Below are positions 1 to 8,678 of a stretch of 64,000 bases of DNA, piece by piece. The DNA is from VRUE01 sp036524775. GTDB lineage: Bacteria > Actinomycetota > Thermoleophilia > Solirubrobacterales > 70-9. The translations under genes were made by a program, and so were the position numbers. Position 1 is the first letter of the stretch. Every line of letters begins with the position of its first letter. The stretch spans positions 1-64,000 of the forward strand of contig DATDBO010000040.1 of assembly GCA_036524775.1 (NCBI GenBank), read 5' to 3'. The notes beneath the pieces are model-generated. The model made no database searches and was not told the DNA's origin. It saw only the letters and a program-made list of their open reading frames with translations.

Positions 1-1470
1 GACGCGATCTTCCACGACCGGCTGATCCCGCCGAGCGCGCTCGGCGGCGCTCGCGACGACGCCGAGCTGGTCTACGTCGGCAAGGCCCCGGGCAAGCCGT
101 CGGTGCCCCAGGAGGAGATCGCCGAGCGGCTGGTCGAGGCCGCGCGCGCCGGCAAGAGCGTCGTGCGGCTGAAGGGCGGCGACCCGTTCGTCTTCGGCCG
201 CGGCGGCGAGGAGGGCGAGGCGCTGCGCGCAGCCGGGGTCGAGTTCGAGGTAGTTCCCGGGGTCACCGCCGGGGTGGCAGCAAGCGCCTACGCCGGCATC
301 CCGGTCACCCACCGCGACGACGCCTCCGCCGTCGCCTTCGTCACCGGCCACGAGGATCCGGAGAAGGAGGAGACGGCGCTCGACTGGGAGGCGCTCGCCC
401 GCTTCCCCGGCACGCTCGTCTTCTACATGGGGGTCAAGCGACTCGCCGACAACGCGGCGGCCCTGATCGACGCCGGACGCGACCCGGACGAGCCGGCGGC
501 GGCGGTCGAGCGCGGCACGATGGACGGTCAGCGCACCGTTGTCGCCACGCTGGCCACGCTGGCCGATGCAGTCGAGCGCGAGGACGTCGGCGCCCCGGCG
601 CTGATCGTCGTCGGCTCGGTGGTCGGGCGGCGCGAGGAGCTCGCCTGGCTCGAGCGGCGGCCGTTGCACGGCAAGCGCGTCGTCGTCACGCGAGCGCGGG
701 CGCAGGCGAGCAGCCTCGCCGCGACCATGCGCGGGCTCGGCGCCGAGGTGGTCGAGCTGCCAGCGATCCGGATCGAGCCGCGGATCGAGAGCGAGGAGGC
801 ACGGCGGGCAGTCGAGCGGATCGGCGAGTACTCGCTGGTGTGCATCACGAGCGCGAACGGGGCGCACCTGCTGTTTGAGGCGCTGGACAAAGCCGGGCTC
901 GACGCTCGCGCACTTGGCAGTGGGACGAAAAACAAGCAGGTGGAGGAGAGTGGAACGGGCGCCGCGGGCGAGCAGGCGGGCGCCGTCATCGCTGCCATCG
1001 GGTCAGGCACCGCACGAGCGCTCGCCGAGCATGGCATTGCCGCCGACATCGTGCCGGAGCAATTCGTCGCCGAGGCACTGATCGAAGCACTCGCGGATGT
1101 CGACATCAAGGGCAAGCCCGTCCTCGTCGCCCGCGCCGCCGAGGCGCGCGACGTCCTTCCAGACGCTTTGCGCGAGCGCGGCGCCGAGGTCGACGTCGTC
1201 GCCCTCTACGAGACGGTGCGCGAGGAGCCCGCGCCCGAGGCGATCGAGGCCGCCCAGTCCGCCGACTACGTCACCTTCACCTCGTCATCGACCGTGCGCA
1301 ACCTGAGCGAGGCGCTCGGAGAGCGCTTCCCGACCGGCGCCCGAGTCGTCTCGATCGGCCCGATCACCAGCGAGGCCGCGCGCGAAGCAGGTCTAGAGGT
1401 CCACGTGGAGGCCGAGCGCCACGACGTCGACGGCCTCCTCGAGGCCCTGCTCGCCGACGTCTCGTCGTGA
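1..1470 (+). CDS. cobA-hemD: Fused uroporphyrinogen-III C-methyltransferase / uroporphyrinogen-III synthase (5' end missing)
   Basis: The reading frame is open from base 1, so the gene starts upstream of the window. The first third matches the SUMT methyltransferase: an HDRL segment near residue 5, a YVGK segment near 20, then VVRLKGGDPFVFGRGGEE and VPGVTAGVAA. SUMT methylates uroporphyrinogen III twice to precorrin-2 on the way to sirohaem and cobalamin. After a linker (ERRPLHGKRVVVTRARAQ) the second part is a HemD-type uroporphyrinogen-III synthase, with VCITSANGA and the C-terminal YVTFTSSSTVRNL segment. SUMT-HemD fusions are known in Actinobacteria. About 20 atypical residues rich in S, G, E and Q (about bases 910-975) sit where HemD normally runs straight into its AIG.GTA motif. 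The stop overlaps the start of birA by 4 nt (GTGA), suggesting translational coupling. Confidence 0.93.
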   Translation, partial: DAIFHDRLIPPSALGGARDDAELVYVGKAPGKPSVPQEEIAERLVEAARAGKSVVRLKGGDPFVFGRGGEEGEALRAAGVEFEVVPGVTAGVAASAYAGIPVTHRDDASAVAFVTGHEDPEKEETALDWEALARFPGTLVFYMGVKRLADNAAALIDAGRDPDEPAAAVERGTMDGQRTVVATLATLADAVEREDVGAPALIVVGSVVGRREELAWLERRPLHGKRVVVTRARAQASSLAATMRGLGAEVVELPAIRIEPRIESEEARRAVERIGEYSLVCITSANGAHLLFEALDKAGLDARALGSGTKNKQVEESGTGAAGEQAGAVIAAIGSGTARALAEHGIAADIVPEQFVAEALIEALADVDIKGKPVLVARAAEARDVLPDALRERGAEVDVVALYETVREEPAPEAIEAAQSADYVTFTSSSTVRNLSEALGERFPTGARVVSIGPITSEAAREAGLEVHVEAERHDVDGLLEALLADVSS

Positions 1471-2222
1471 GCTTCGGCGCTCCGCACAGGCACTTCGCGG
1501 TCACCGACTCGACCAACGCCCGCGCCCGCGAGCTGGTCGAGGCCGGAGCACCGGGGGGAACTGTCATCACCGCCGACGAGCAGACCGCCGGCCGCGGACG
1601 CCAGGGTCGCACCTGGACGGCGCCCCCCGCCAAAGCGCTCCTCTACTCGGCCGTCCTCCGCCCCCTCGACGAGCGCCACCTCCTCCTCCCCCTAGCCGTC
1701 CCCCTAGCCGTCTGCGAGGCCGCGGAAGCGCTGGCACCGGGCATCGAGTGCAAGGTCAAGTGGCCGAACGACATCTGGATCGACGGCCGCAAGCTAGCCG
1801 GCGTCCTAATAGAGGCCAAGCCGCAGGACGGCTGGGCGGTAATCGGCGTGGGGCTCAACCTCTCGATCGCTCCAGACGAGTTCCCGCCTGACCTCCGCGA
1901 AACGGCGGTTTCGCTCTTCGGCTTGGAGGACCGGGGGAAGTCCCGACGGAGCCTCCCCGCTGTTGCTCCGGCGGGGCTTCCCCCGGTCCTCCCAACCGCG
2001 GTCACAGCCCTAAACCGTCATCTAGACCGCTGGGTCGAGGCGAACCGAGATGAAACCCTCGCCGCCTGGCGCGCCCGCGACGCCCTGCGCGGCCGCGAGG
2101 TCTCCTGGGAGGACGGCTCAGGCGTCGCCGACGGGATCGACGACCGGGGACACCTCGCCGTCGCCGTTGCCGGCGGCGGCCACGTCCTGCTCGGCGCCGG
2201 CGACGTCCACCTTCGCCTTTGA
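1467..2222 (+). CDS. birA: Biotin--[acetyl-CoA-carboxylase] ligase (BirA), catalytic form
   Basis: The protein has 251 residues and starts at a GTG overlapping the previous stop. It activates biotin to biotinyl-AMP and transfers it to the biotin carboxyl carrier domain of acyl-CoA carboxylases. The BirA signatures are present: DSTNARARE near residue 10, ADEQTAGRGRQGRTW near 35, and KWPNDIWIDGRKLAGVLIE near 90-110, followed by GVGLNLS. There is no N-terminal DNA-binding domain, so it should act only as an enzyme. A stretch of about 25 residues after SLFGLED is encoded by a large inverted repeat and looks inserted. The C-terminal SH3-like domain is intact, and its last 105 bases overlap the end of the convergent helicase gene. 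Confidence 0.94.
   Translation: MSFGAPHRHFAVTDSTNARARELVEAGAPGGTVITADEQTAGRGRQGRTWTAPPAKALLYSAVLRPLDERHLLLPLAVPLAVCEAAEALAPGIECKVKWPNDIWIDGRKLAGVLIEAKPQDGWAVIGVGLNLSIAPDEFPPDLRETAVSLFGLEDRGKSRRSLPAVAPAGLPPVLPTAVTALNRHLDRWVEANRDETLAAWRARDALRGREVSWEDGSGVADGIDDRGHLAVAVAGGGHVLLGAGDVHLRL
1925..1992. repeat. Inverted repeat inside birA (16-bp perfect arms plus inner stem)
   Basis: The arms GGAGGACCGGGGGAAG (1925-1940) and CTTCCCCCGGTCCTCC (1977-1992) are perfect reverse complements. A second nested pair, CCCCGC (1955-1960) and GCGGGG (1971-1976), lies between them. The unit is in frame with birA and falls where other BirA proteins have a short loop. It resembles a palindromic element inserted into a coding gene, but I saw no second copy in this window. 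Confidence 0.7.
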
Positions 2223-4616
2223 CTCTTTCTTCGGCTTTTTCCGTTTACGACGACGTTTGCCGCCTTTGGGGAAGTTGCGCAGCAGCTCGCGCGCCGTCGC
2301 CGAGGGTTTGCGGGCCATCCGCATCCGCGCGCCGCGCAGCACCTCCTCGCCTTCCGGCGTGTGCGAGACGGAGGCGGCGAGCAGCGCCACCGCGAGGCGG
2401 CGGTCCTGTTTGCGCGCCGCGTGGACCAGCCGCCGCGCGTTGCGCCCGTGCGCCCGCCCCGACGAGTTGACCAGCAGCCCCAGCAGCCGCTTCGTCTCCG
2501 GCCAGCGCTGCACGGCGTACTCTTCGTGCAGGTCGCGGGTGTAGGAGGCGAGCCGCCAGACCCACGCCTGCGCCTGGTCGCGGCGGCCGATCCGTTTGTC
2601 GACGAGCGCCTGCAGCAGGGTTTTGGTCCCGGCCCGCTTGTCGTCGCGGCTCCACGTTCCGACGATGTCGATCGCGTCGTCGAAGGCCTCGGCGTCGCGC
2701 AGGTCGGCGATCTCGGCCAGCGCTTTGAGGCGCAACTGCGAGTTGCGGTTGCGCTGCACGCAGGTGAGTAGGAAGCGCCGGCGCAGCTCCTTGGTCTTGT
2801 CGTTCTGCAGCATCGAGCGCGCCCGGCGCCAGTTCTGCGGGTTGACCCGCGCCCCCGCCAGCGCCGCCCAGGCGTGCTGCTCGGCGTGGTCGAGGTTCTC
2901 GACCGCGATCCGCCAGAGATCGCGTTCGAGCACCTGCGTGCGCTTTTCGGACTCCTCGGAAACGGGGACGATGCGGCGCTCGACCCGCACCCGTCGGCCG
3001 CGCCCGCGGCGCACCGGGCCGACGACGATCGCGCCGCCGCGGTAGACGTCGCGGTCGAGCAGGCTGTGCAGGGTGACGATCGTCTCGTCGTGGGTCGTCG
3101 CGGGGTGGACGAAGTCGATCACCAGGCCCGCCTCCTTGCCCGGCGCCCGCCGGGTGACGCGGCCGACCCGCTGCTGGTAGATCCGCCGCGAGGCGGTCGG
3201 CGCGAGGTGCATGCAGATCGTCGCCCGCGGCGAGTTCCAGCCCTCGGCGAGCAGCATCGCGTTGCAGAGCACGTCGACCTCGCCGCGCTCGAAGGCGGCG
3301 AGGATCTCGGCAAGTTCGCGCTTCGGCGTCTCGCCGGAGACGGCGCGGGCGACGATCCCCGTGTCCTTGAACGCTTTGGCGACGTTCTTGGCGTGCTGCA
3401 CGCCGGCGGTGTAGAGGACGCCGGGGGTCTTCGAGAAGCGCGTCTTGTAGAGGTCGGCGATGGCGACGTTGAAGGGCTCCTGGTCGAGCAGCGCGGCCAG
3501 CTCCTCCTGGTCGAAGTCCTGGTCGACCTCGCCTTTGCGCAGCGGCACCTTGGCGATCGTGCGCACCCCCGGCCCAGGCGGGATGCGCATGCAGCGCAGC
3601 GGCGCGATCACGCCGCGGCGCGCCGCCTGGGCGAGGTCGAAGCGCGAGGTCTGGGTGGGGAAGAGGTCGGCGACGTGGCGGGCGATCAGCGCCCCGGTCG
3701 CGGTCATGCCGATGAAGACGGGGCCGGTCCAGGCGCGGATGCAGGCGCTGGTTTTCTCGCCCAGCGCGGTGTGCGCCTCGTCGCAGATCACGATCGAGTA
3801 GGCGTCGGAGACTTTCTTGTGGTTGCGCACGAACCACTGGTAGGTCTCGACCGTGACCGGGCCTTCGGCGTCGTCGCGGTCGCCCAACAGCGGCGGCCGC
3901 AGACGCTCCTTGTAGCCGCGGTCGGAGATCTCGCCGATGAACTGGTCGACCAGGTTGCGGCGGTGGGTGAGGATCAGCACGCCGCCGGTGCGCGTGGCGT
4001 CGATGAAGCCGACCGCGGCGACGGTCTTGCCCGCGCCGGTCGCGTGCTCGAACCAGAAGCGGCGGGCGGCGCCCGGATCCTCGGCGGCCTCGGCGACCGG
4101 CTCCTCCTCGTCGTCCTCGACCGGCTCTTCTTCCCAGTCCTGCGGCTCCTCGTCGGGGGCCAGCTCCTCCGGCTCCTCCTCGTCCTCCTCTCCGGCGCCG
4201 TCCTCCTCGGCGGGGGCGGGCGCGGCCTCAGCGGCTGCCGCGCCGGGACCGGCGCCGTTTTCGGCCGCCGTCTGCTGCTCGGACATCAGCTCGGTCAGGG
4301 TGCCGGAGAGGGCGTCGACCTGGTGCGGGTTGAGCTCGGCGCCGTCGCGCAGCTTCGGCGGCTCCTCGGCCAGCAGGCGCTCCAACCCGAGCAGCAACGA
4401 GAAGTCGCGTCGCCACTGGATCGACGGGTGCTCGGCCCCTTCGTCCAGCTCCGTCAGCGCCGCGTCGAGAGCGCGGCGGCGGGACGTGCCGGGGGCGAGC
4501 ACCTCGGGGGCCTCGCCGTCGAGCAGGAAGGGCTCGCGGGCAAACTCGGCCGCCCGCTCGATGTCGGCGCTTGAGGGAACTGCCGCCTTCGCGGCAACTT
4601 CGCTGGTGTTGGCCAT
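2118..4616 (-). CDS. DEAD/DEAH-box superfamily 2 helicase
   Basis: The protein has 832 residues. It carries Walker A GAGKT at about 194-198, DEAH at 279-282, motif III GMTATG near 303, and motif VI QQRVGRVTRR in the second RecA lobe, so it is an ATP-dependent SF2 translocase of the restriction-helicase/RAD25-like type. The substrate is not known. A Q-motif-like LNPHQ lies near residue 95, but about 65 residues of acidic low-complexity sequence (116-182, rich in E, D, A and P) separate it from Walker A, far more than usual. The C-terminus is very basic (about 785-810), then continues for a short tail encoded antisense to the end of birA. ATG start at 4616. It stands alone on this strand, with no restriction or methylase partner nearby. 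Confidence 0.88.
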   Translation of the reverse strand: MANTSEVAAKAAVPSSADIERAAEFAREPFLLDGEAPEVLAPGTSRRRALDAALTELDEGAEHPSIQWRRDFSLLLGLERLLAEEPPKLRDGAELNPHQVDALSGTLTELMSEQQTAAENGAGPGAAAAEAAPAPAEEDGAGEEDEEEPEELAPDEEPQDWEEEPVEDDEEEPVAEAAEDPGAARRFWFEHATGAGKTVAAVGFIDATRTGGVLILTHRRNLVDQFIGEISDRGYKERLRPPLLGDRDDAEGPVTVETYQWFVRNHKKVSDAYSIVICDEAHTALGEKTSACIRAWTGPVFIGMTATGALIARHVADLFPTQTSRFDLAQAARRGVIAPLRCMRIPPGPGVRTIAKVPLRKGEVDQDFDQEELAALLDQEPFNVAIADLYKTRFSKTPGVLYTAGVQHAKNVAKAFKDTGIVARAVSGETPKRELAEILAAFERGEVDVLCNAMLLAEGWNSPRATICMHLAPTASRRIYQQRVGRVTRRAPGKEAGLVIDFVHPATTHDETIVTLHSLLDRDVYRGGAIVVGPVRRGRGRRVRVERRIVPVSEESEKRTQVLERDLWRIAVENLDHAEQHAWAALAGARVNPQNWRRARSMLQNDKTKELRRRFLLTCVQRNRNSQLRLKALAEIADLRDAEAFDDAIDIVGTWSRDDKRAGTKTLLQALVDKRIGRRDQAQAWVWRLASYTRDLHEEYAVQRWPETKRLLGLLVNSSGRAHGRNARRLVHAARKQDRRLAVALLAASVSHTPEGEEVLRGARMRMARKPSATARELLRNFPKGGKRRRKRKKPKKESKAKVDVAGAEQDVAAAGNGDGEVSPVVDPVGDA

Positions 4617-4773
4617 GACAGGCTTGTCCGTCCACTCCAGGCAGCGGCGCGATGCTGCCGCCGGGAGACTTGCGTGAGGGTGCCGAGGTTTAGCTTGAGC
4701 TCCATCCCCGGCGATCTCGAGCGGCTCGCATCAGGCGAGCCGGACCTCCGTATTGTAGGACACCCGGACCGTG

Positions 4774-5394
4774 ATGAGTATTCCCAGAGTCCTCAGCCGT
4801 GGATTGAGACGCCTTGCGCCGGTCCTCCTCGTTCTTCCCCTGCTCGCTCTCGCAGCCGGCGGTTGCGGGACCTCGCAAGACGAGAGCGGGAGTCATCCCG
4901 ACTATGCCAAGGCGCTCGCCGGCTCGCCGCCGCCGCTGGCGGCCCTGCACCGCCAGGCCAACGAGCTGCTGCCGGGCGGGGTCGACGCCTACGAGAAGCG
5001 GATCGCCGCACTGCGCGGCTACCCCGTGGTGGTCAACCTCTGGGCCTCCTGGTGCGGGCCCTGCCGCTTCGAGTTCCCCTGGTTCCAGCGGGCGGCGGCG
5101 CGCTACGGCAAGCGGGTCGCCTTCCTCGCCGTCGACAAACAGGACTCCGACGACGCCGCCGAGACCTTCCTGCGCGAAGAGCCGATCCCCTACCCCAGCT
5201 ACGCCGACCCCGACGAGGAGATCGCCGAGAGCATCGACGGCGATGCGACGCGCGGCCTGCCGACGACCGCCTTCTACGACCCCAACGGCGAGCTGGCCTA
5301 TCTGAAACTCGGCCCCTACGACGACGAGGCCGAGCTGCGGGCCGACGTCGAGCGCTACGCCCTGCGCGCCGCAGCCGAGGCCGAAGGCGGATAA
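4774..5394 (+). CDS. Thioredoxin-like (TlpA/ResA family) lipoprotein
   Basis: The protein has 206 residues: a hydrophobic signal with a lipobox-like AGGC (Cys about 31), then a thioredoxin fold with WASWCGPCRFEFPWFQ (CGPC about 94-97) and the cis-Pro region RGLPTTAFYD. Such proteins sit outside the membrane and reduce or exchange disulfides, for example in cytochrome c maturation, though no cytochrome genes are close. GTG at 4771 and ATG at 4774 are both possible starts and I chose the ATG. The NfeD gene follows after 7 bases, so the two are probably co-transcribed. Confidence 0.88.
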   Translation: MSIPRVLSRGLRRLAPVLLVLPLLALAAGGCGTSQDESGSHPDYAKALAGSPPPLAALHRQANELLPGGVDAYEKRIAALRGYPVVVNLWASWCGPCRFEFPWFQRAAARYGKRVAFLAVDKQDSDDAAETFLREEPIPYPSYADPDEEIAESIDGDATRGLPTTAFYDPNGELAYLKLGPYDDEAELRADVERYALRAAAEAEGG

Positions 5395-5401
5395 TCGGCC
5401 G

Positions 5402-5884
5402 ATGGACCTCTTCGTTTTTGTTGCGCTGGTCGGGGTCGCGCTGCTGCTGGCCGAGCTGCTGCTGTCGACCGGCGGCGTGCTCGCCGCGCTCGGCGCGGCC
5501 GGTCTGGTCGCCGGCGGCGTGATCGCGCTCACCGCCGACTCCGACTCGAGCGCCGCCGACTGGGCGGGGCCGGCGCTGATCACGCTCGGCATCCTCTCGG
5601 CGGTCAGCTTCTACTTCATCGGCCGCAAGGTGCTCGAAGCGCACCGCGACCAACCCGTGCGCGCGGGCCACGAGGAGCTGATCGGCGCGCCGGCCGAGGT
5701 GCGCACCTCGCTCGACCCGGAGGGCCAGGTCTGGATCGAGGGAGCGCTCTGGCGCGCCCGCCTGCGGGGCGACGGAGCGGCGCTGCGCCCGGGGGATAGA
5801 GTCACGGTCGAGGCGATCGAGGGCCTGACCCTTCTGGTCCGGCCCGAGCCCTCACCTGCCGGCGCCGAGGAAGGAGCGAGTTGA
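5402..5884 (+). CDS. NfeD-family membrane protein
   Basis: The protein has 160 residues, with two or three hydrophobic segments in the first 85 (starting MDLFVFVALVG) and a C-terminal OB-fold-like domain beginning GAPAEVRTSLDPEGQV and containing VWIEGALWRAR and GDRVTVEAIEGLTLLV, which is the NfeD C-terminal pattern. NfeD proteins partner SPFH/stomatin proteins and organise membrane microdomains. The next gene is exactly such a partner and its ATG overlaps this stop by one base (TGATG). Confidence 0.9.
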   Translation: MDLFVFVALVGVALLLAELLLSTGGVLAALGAAGLVAGGVIALTADSDSSAADWAGPALITLGILSAVSFYFIGRKVLEAHRDQPVRAGHEELIGAPAEVRTSLDPEGQVWIEGALWRARLRGDGAALRPGDRVTVEAIEGLTLLVRPEPSPAGAEEGAS

Positions 5885-6666
5885 TGGACATCGTGGTCGG
5901 GGTTTTCCTGGTTCTGCTCTTCTTCGGCGCGATCGGGCTCGGCGCTTCGGTGCGGGTGCTGCGCGAGTACGAGCGCGGCGTCGTCTTCCGGCTCGGACGA
6001 CTGATCGCCACCAAGGGGCCCGGCCTGATCCTGCTGATCCCGTTCATCGACCGCATGGAACGCGTCGACCTGCGCACGGTGACGCTCAACATCCCGCCGC
6101 AGGAGGTGATCACCCGCGACAACGTCCCGTCGAGCGTCAACGCGGTCGCCTACTTCCGCGTCGTCGACTCCAACCGGGCGATCGTGGAGGTCGAGAACTA
6201 CCTGCTGGCGACGTCGCAGATCGCCCAGACGGCGCTGCGCTCGGTCCTCGGCAAGGCCGAACTCGACCAGCTGCTCTCCGAGCGCGAGCGGCTCAACGAA
6301 GAGCTGCAGACGATCATCGACGAGTCGACCGAGCCCTGGGGCGTAAAGGTGACCGCGGTCGAGATCAAGGACGTCGAGATCCCCGAGCAGATGCAGCGGG
6401 CGATGGCGCGCCAGGCCGAGGCCGAGCGCGAGCGCCGCGCCAAGATCATCAACTCAGAGGGCGAGTACCAGGCGGCGCAGAAGCTCACCGACGCGGCCGA
6501 CATCATCAGCACCAACCCGGCCTCGCTGCAGCTGCGCTACCTGCAGACGCTGCTCGAGATCGGCAGCAACCAGAACACGACCATTGTCTTCCCGCTGCCG
6601 ATGGACGTGCTCAAGCCGTTCCTCGAAGCGACCGGCGGCGACGAGCCGCAATCGCCGCCGAGTTGA
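5884..6666 (+). CDS. SPFH/stomatin-like protein (slipin)
   Basis: The protein has 260 residues. One N-terminal membrane segment (VVGVFLVLLFFGAIGLGAS) is followed by the SPFH domain: REYERGVVFRLGRL, GPGLILLIPFIDRM, and the slipin core with VRVVDSNRAI-like and ALRSVLGKAELD segments. A charged helix (RQAEAERERRAKII) with oligomerisation character follows. It probably forms membrane scaffolds with the upstream NfeD. I chose the ATG at 5884 over the TTG at 5881 because it gives the usual 1-base overlap with nfeD. The next gene starts 4 bases before this stop. Confidence 0.92.
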   Translation: MDIVVGVFLVLLFFGAIGLGASVRVLREYERGVVFRLGRLIATKGPGLILLIPFIDRMERVDLRTVTLNIPPQEVITRDNVPSSVNAVAYFRVVDSNRAIVEVENYLLATSQIAQTALRSVLGKAELDQLLSERERLNEELQTIIDESTEPWGVKVTAVEIKDVEIPEQMQRAMARQAEAERERRAKIINSEGEYQAAQKLTDAADIISTNPASLQLRYLQTLLEIGSNQNTTIVFPLPMDVLKPFLEATGGDEPQSPPS

Positions 6667-7646
6667 GCGCGCCCGAGATCCGCATCGACCAGCTCACCGG
6701 GCTGCGCACGATCCTCGCGCCCGGGCGGGCGGACCGCCCGCATGGGTTCGCGCGCGCGGGGGACGACGAGAAGGGCGCCGAGGGGTGCCCGTTCTGCGAG
6801 GGCAACGAGGAGAAGACGCCACCCGAGGTCTACGCCGTGCGCCCGGGGGGCGGTGAGCCGGACACGCCGGGCTGGACGAGCCGCGTCGTGCCGAACCTTT
6901 ACCCGGCACTGGGCGAGGGTGAGGACGAGCCGCGGTCCGACAGCAATCCCGAGCTGTTCGAGTCCCGCCCGGCGGTCGGCGCCCACGAGGTGCTGATCAA
7001 CGCGCCCGAGCACGTCACCGCGATGGCCGAGCTGAGCGACGAGCGCTTCCTCGGCGCGGTCGAAACCTGGCGCGAGCGGATGCGCGCCCACGCAGACGCC
7101 ACCTACGTGCAGCTCGTCGTCAACGAGGGCGCCGGGGCCGGGGCGTCCCTGCCCCACACCCACGCCCAGCTCTACGCGCTGCCCTTCGTCCCGGCGGCGG
7201 TCGCGCGCGAGCGCGAGCGCGCCGGCGCCTACAGCGAACGCACGACCGGCGGCGGCCTGCTCAGCGACGTGCTGGTCGAGGAGGTGCGCCGGCGCGAGCG
7301 GCTGGTCGCGATCGACGAGGAGGCGGCGCTGATCTGTCCCTGGGCCTCGCGCTCCCCCTACGAGCTGCGCGTCGTGCCGCGGCAACCGGCGGCCCGCTTC
7401 GAGGAGGACACGGGTGGGGCCGGGATGGTCCGCACCGCGATGCGCCTGCTCGCCGAGCGCTTCGACGGCCCGCCCGAGCTGAACCTCTGGGTGGCGACGG
7501 CTCCGCGCGGCACCGAGGAGTTCCACTGGCACGTCGACATCGCCCCGCGCCTGACCAACAAGGCGTCCTTCGAGTTCGCCACCGGCGTCGACATCAACAT
7601 CTACCCGCCCGAGCGCGCCGCTGCCGATCTGCGCGAGCTCCTATGA
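6663..7646 (+). CDS. Galactose-1-phosphate uridylyltransferase-like protein (HIT superfamily)
   Basis: The protein has 327 residues and a TTG start overlapping the previous stop. It carries the zinc knuckle CPFCEGNE near residue 40, the nucleotidyl-transfer motif as HTHAQ near 160 (GalT enzymes usually have HPHxQ), and the C-terminal EFHWHVDIAPR segment. The fold and motifs support a GalT-type UMP transfer from UDP-sugar to sugar-1-phosphate, but the HTH variant and the absence of other Leloir genes nearby leave the substrate open. I therefore give no gene symbol. Confidence 0.85.
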   Translation: MSAPEIRIDQLTGLRTILAPGRADRPHGFARAGDDEKGAEGCPFCEGNEEKTPPEVYAVRPGGGEPDTPGWTSRVVPNLYPALGEGEDEPRSDSNPELFESRPAVGAHEVLINAPEHVTAMAELSDERFLGAVETWRERMRAHADATYVQLVVNEGAGAGASLPHTHAQLYALPFVPAAVARERERAGAYSERTTGGGLLSDVLVEEVRRRERLVAIDEEAALICPWASRSPYELRVVPRQPAARFEEDTGGAGMVRTAMRLLAERFDGPPELNLWVATAPRGTEEFHWHVDIAPRLTNKASFEFATGVDINIYPPERAAADLRELL

Positions 7647-7667
7647 AGCGGCCATAGGATCGACCGG

Positions 7668-8324
7668 ATGACCCCGAACCCCCGCCCGATCCCGCGCTTT
7701 ATCGCCGACTCGACCCAGGAGGGGATCCCGCACGGGCGCTTCGCTGCGCGGCTCGCGGAAGAGTTCCGCGCGGCCTGCGAGCGGATCGAGGACCTGCCCG
7801 AGGGGGTCTCGATCCCCGAGAAGGTCGAGTGGTTCCCGGAGCGCGCCTGGGGCGGCAGGATCTGGGTGCCGGCGACCGCCCGGACCCCGGCGGCCGAGGA
7901 CGAGGCGGGAGACGCGGACGTCGGCGCCGGCCTCCTGGAGCTCTTCGGCCACGTCTCCTACGTGCAGCCCGAGGGCGGCGATCCGGCCGACTTCCGCGCG
8001 ACCGTCGACTTCACCGACGTCCTCGCCGAGGACAACCCCGAGTGGACGATCGACCTCAACGACGACGTGATCGGCAAGTGGCGCGGCGAGAACGGCCGCG
8101 CCGGCGACGTCACCCTGGTCTGGGGCCGTCCCCTCGTCCCCGGCGCCGTCGCCGCCGGCGCCGAGCTGGACATGGAGACGGTCGACCAGGAAGTCGTCTC
8201 CGACGAACGCTTCACGCTGATCGCCCTCGATGCCCTAAAGGGCTACGGCGACGACGTCTTCCTCGAGGTCAAGCTCTGGAACCGCCGCGCCCAAGAGCTC
8301 GCCGCCGAGAGCCTCTACGACTGA
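7668..8324 (+). CDS. Conserved hypothetical protein
   Basis: The protein has 218 residues, is soluble and acidic, and I do not recognise it. It has no signal peptide or membrane segment. It contains an acidic segment (TFDFTDVLAEDN-like, near 110-120) and a C-terminal WNRRAQELAAESLYD. It starts 21 bases after the GalT-like gene on the same strand and uses the same strongly GC3-biased codons, so it looks like a native gene that may share the operon. A cytoplasmic protein of unknown role is as far as the sequence goes. Confidence 0.75.
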   Translation: MTPNPRPIPRFIADSTQEGIPHGRFAARLAEEFRAACERIEDLPEGVSIPEKVEWFPERAWGGRIWVPATARTPAAEDEAGDADVGAGLLELFGHVSYVQPEGGDPADFRATVDFTDVLAEDNPEWTIDLNDDVIGKWRGENGRAGDVTLVWGRPLVPGAVAAGAELDMETVDQEVVSDERFTLIALDALKGYGDDVFLEVKLWNRRAQELAAESLYD

Positions 8325-8384
8325 GCGGCCGAGCGCTACGCGCGCCGGGCGTCCCCCGCCGTCATGCCAGGTACATTCCGATCG

Positions 8385-8678
8385 ATGTCAGACGAGTGGT
8401 TGAGAAGCCTTCCCGGAGCCGAGATCGTGCTGCCAGGTCTCGCCGATGTCGAAGCCGGGCGTCAGACGGTCAACGCGAGCGCAGTGCAAACCGCGGCGCC
8501 ACGCCTGCGACGCCTTGGACTCGCCGCCCCGGAAGCGGCCAGCGACGTTCCGGCGTCGCATCTCCTCTACAGGCAGCTGAGCAGTGAGCTCGGCAACGGT
8601 GCTCACTCTCGTTACAACGCGATTCTCACTCGCGTCTCCAGCTTCGCCCGGGCGGCAGAACGTGCGCGACGCGGCTGA
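8385..8678 (+). CDS. Small protein upstream of a nucleotidyltransferase, possible antitoxin
   Basis: The protein has 97 residues from the ATG at 8385 (MSDEWLRSLPGAEIVLPGL); an ATG at 8364 is also in frame. It is mostly helical and unrecognised. Its repeated SxxR-type ends (SSFARAAERARRG) and its overlap of 17 bases with the following nucleotidyltransferase gene suggest the two are made together. In comparable two-gene modules the upstream small gene is the antitoxin, but that is inference from arrangement. A possible -10 (TACATT) ends about 8 bases before the start. Confidence 0.6.
   Translation: MSDEWLRSLPGAEIVLPGLADVEAGRQTVNASAVQTAAPRLRRLGLAAPEAASDVPASHLLYRQLSSELGNGAHSRYNAILTRVSSFARAAERARRG

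Noticed and set aside
2874..4574. A 566-codon open frame on the plus strand
   Set aside because: It is antisense to the helicase, whose Walker A, DEAH and motif VI are in the right order. The plus-strand product has no domain.
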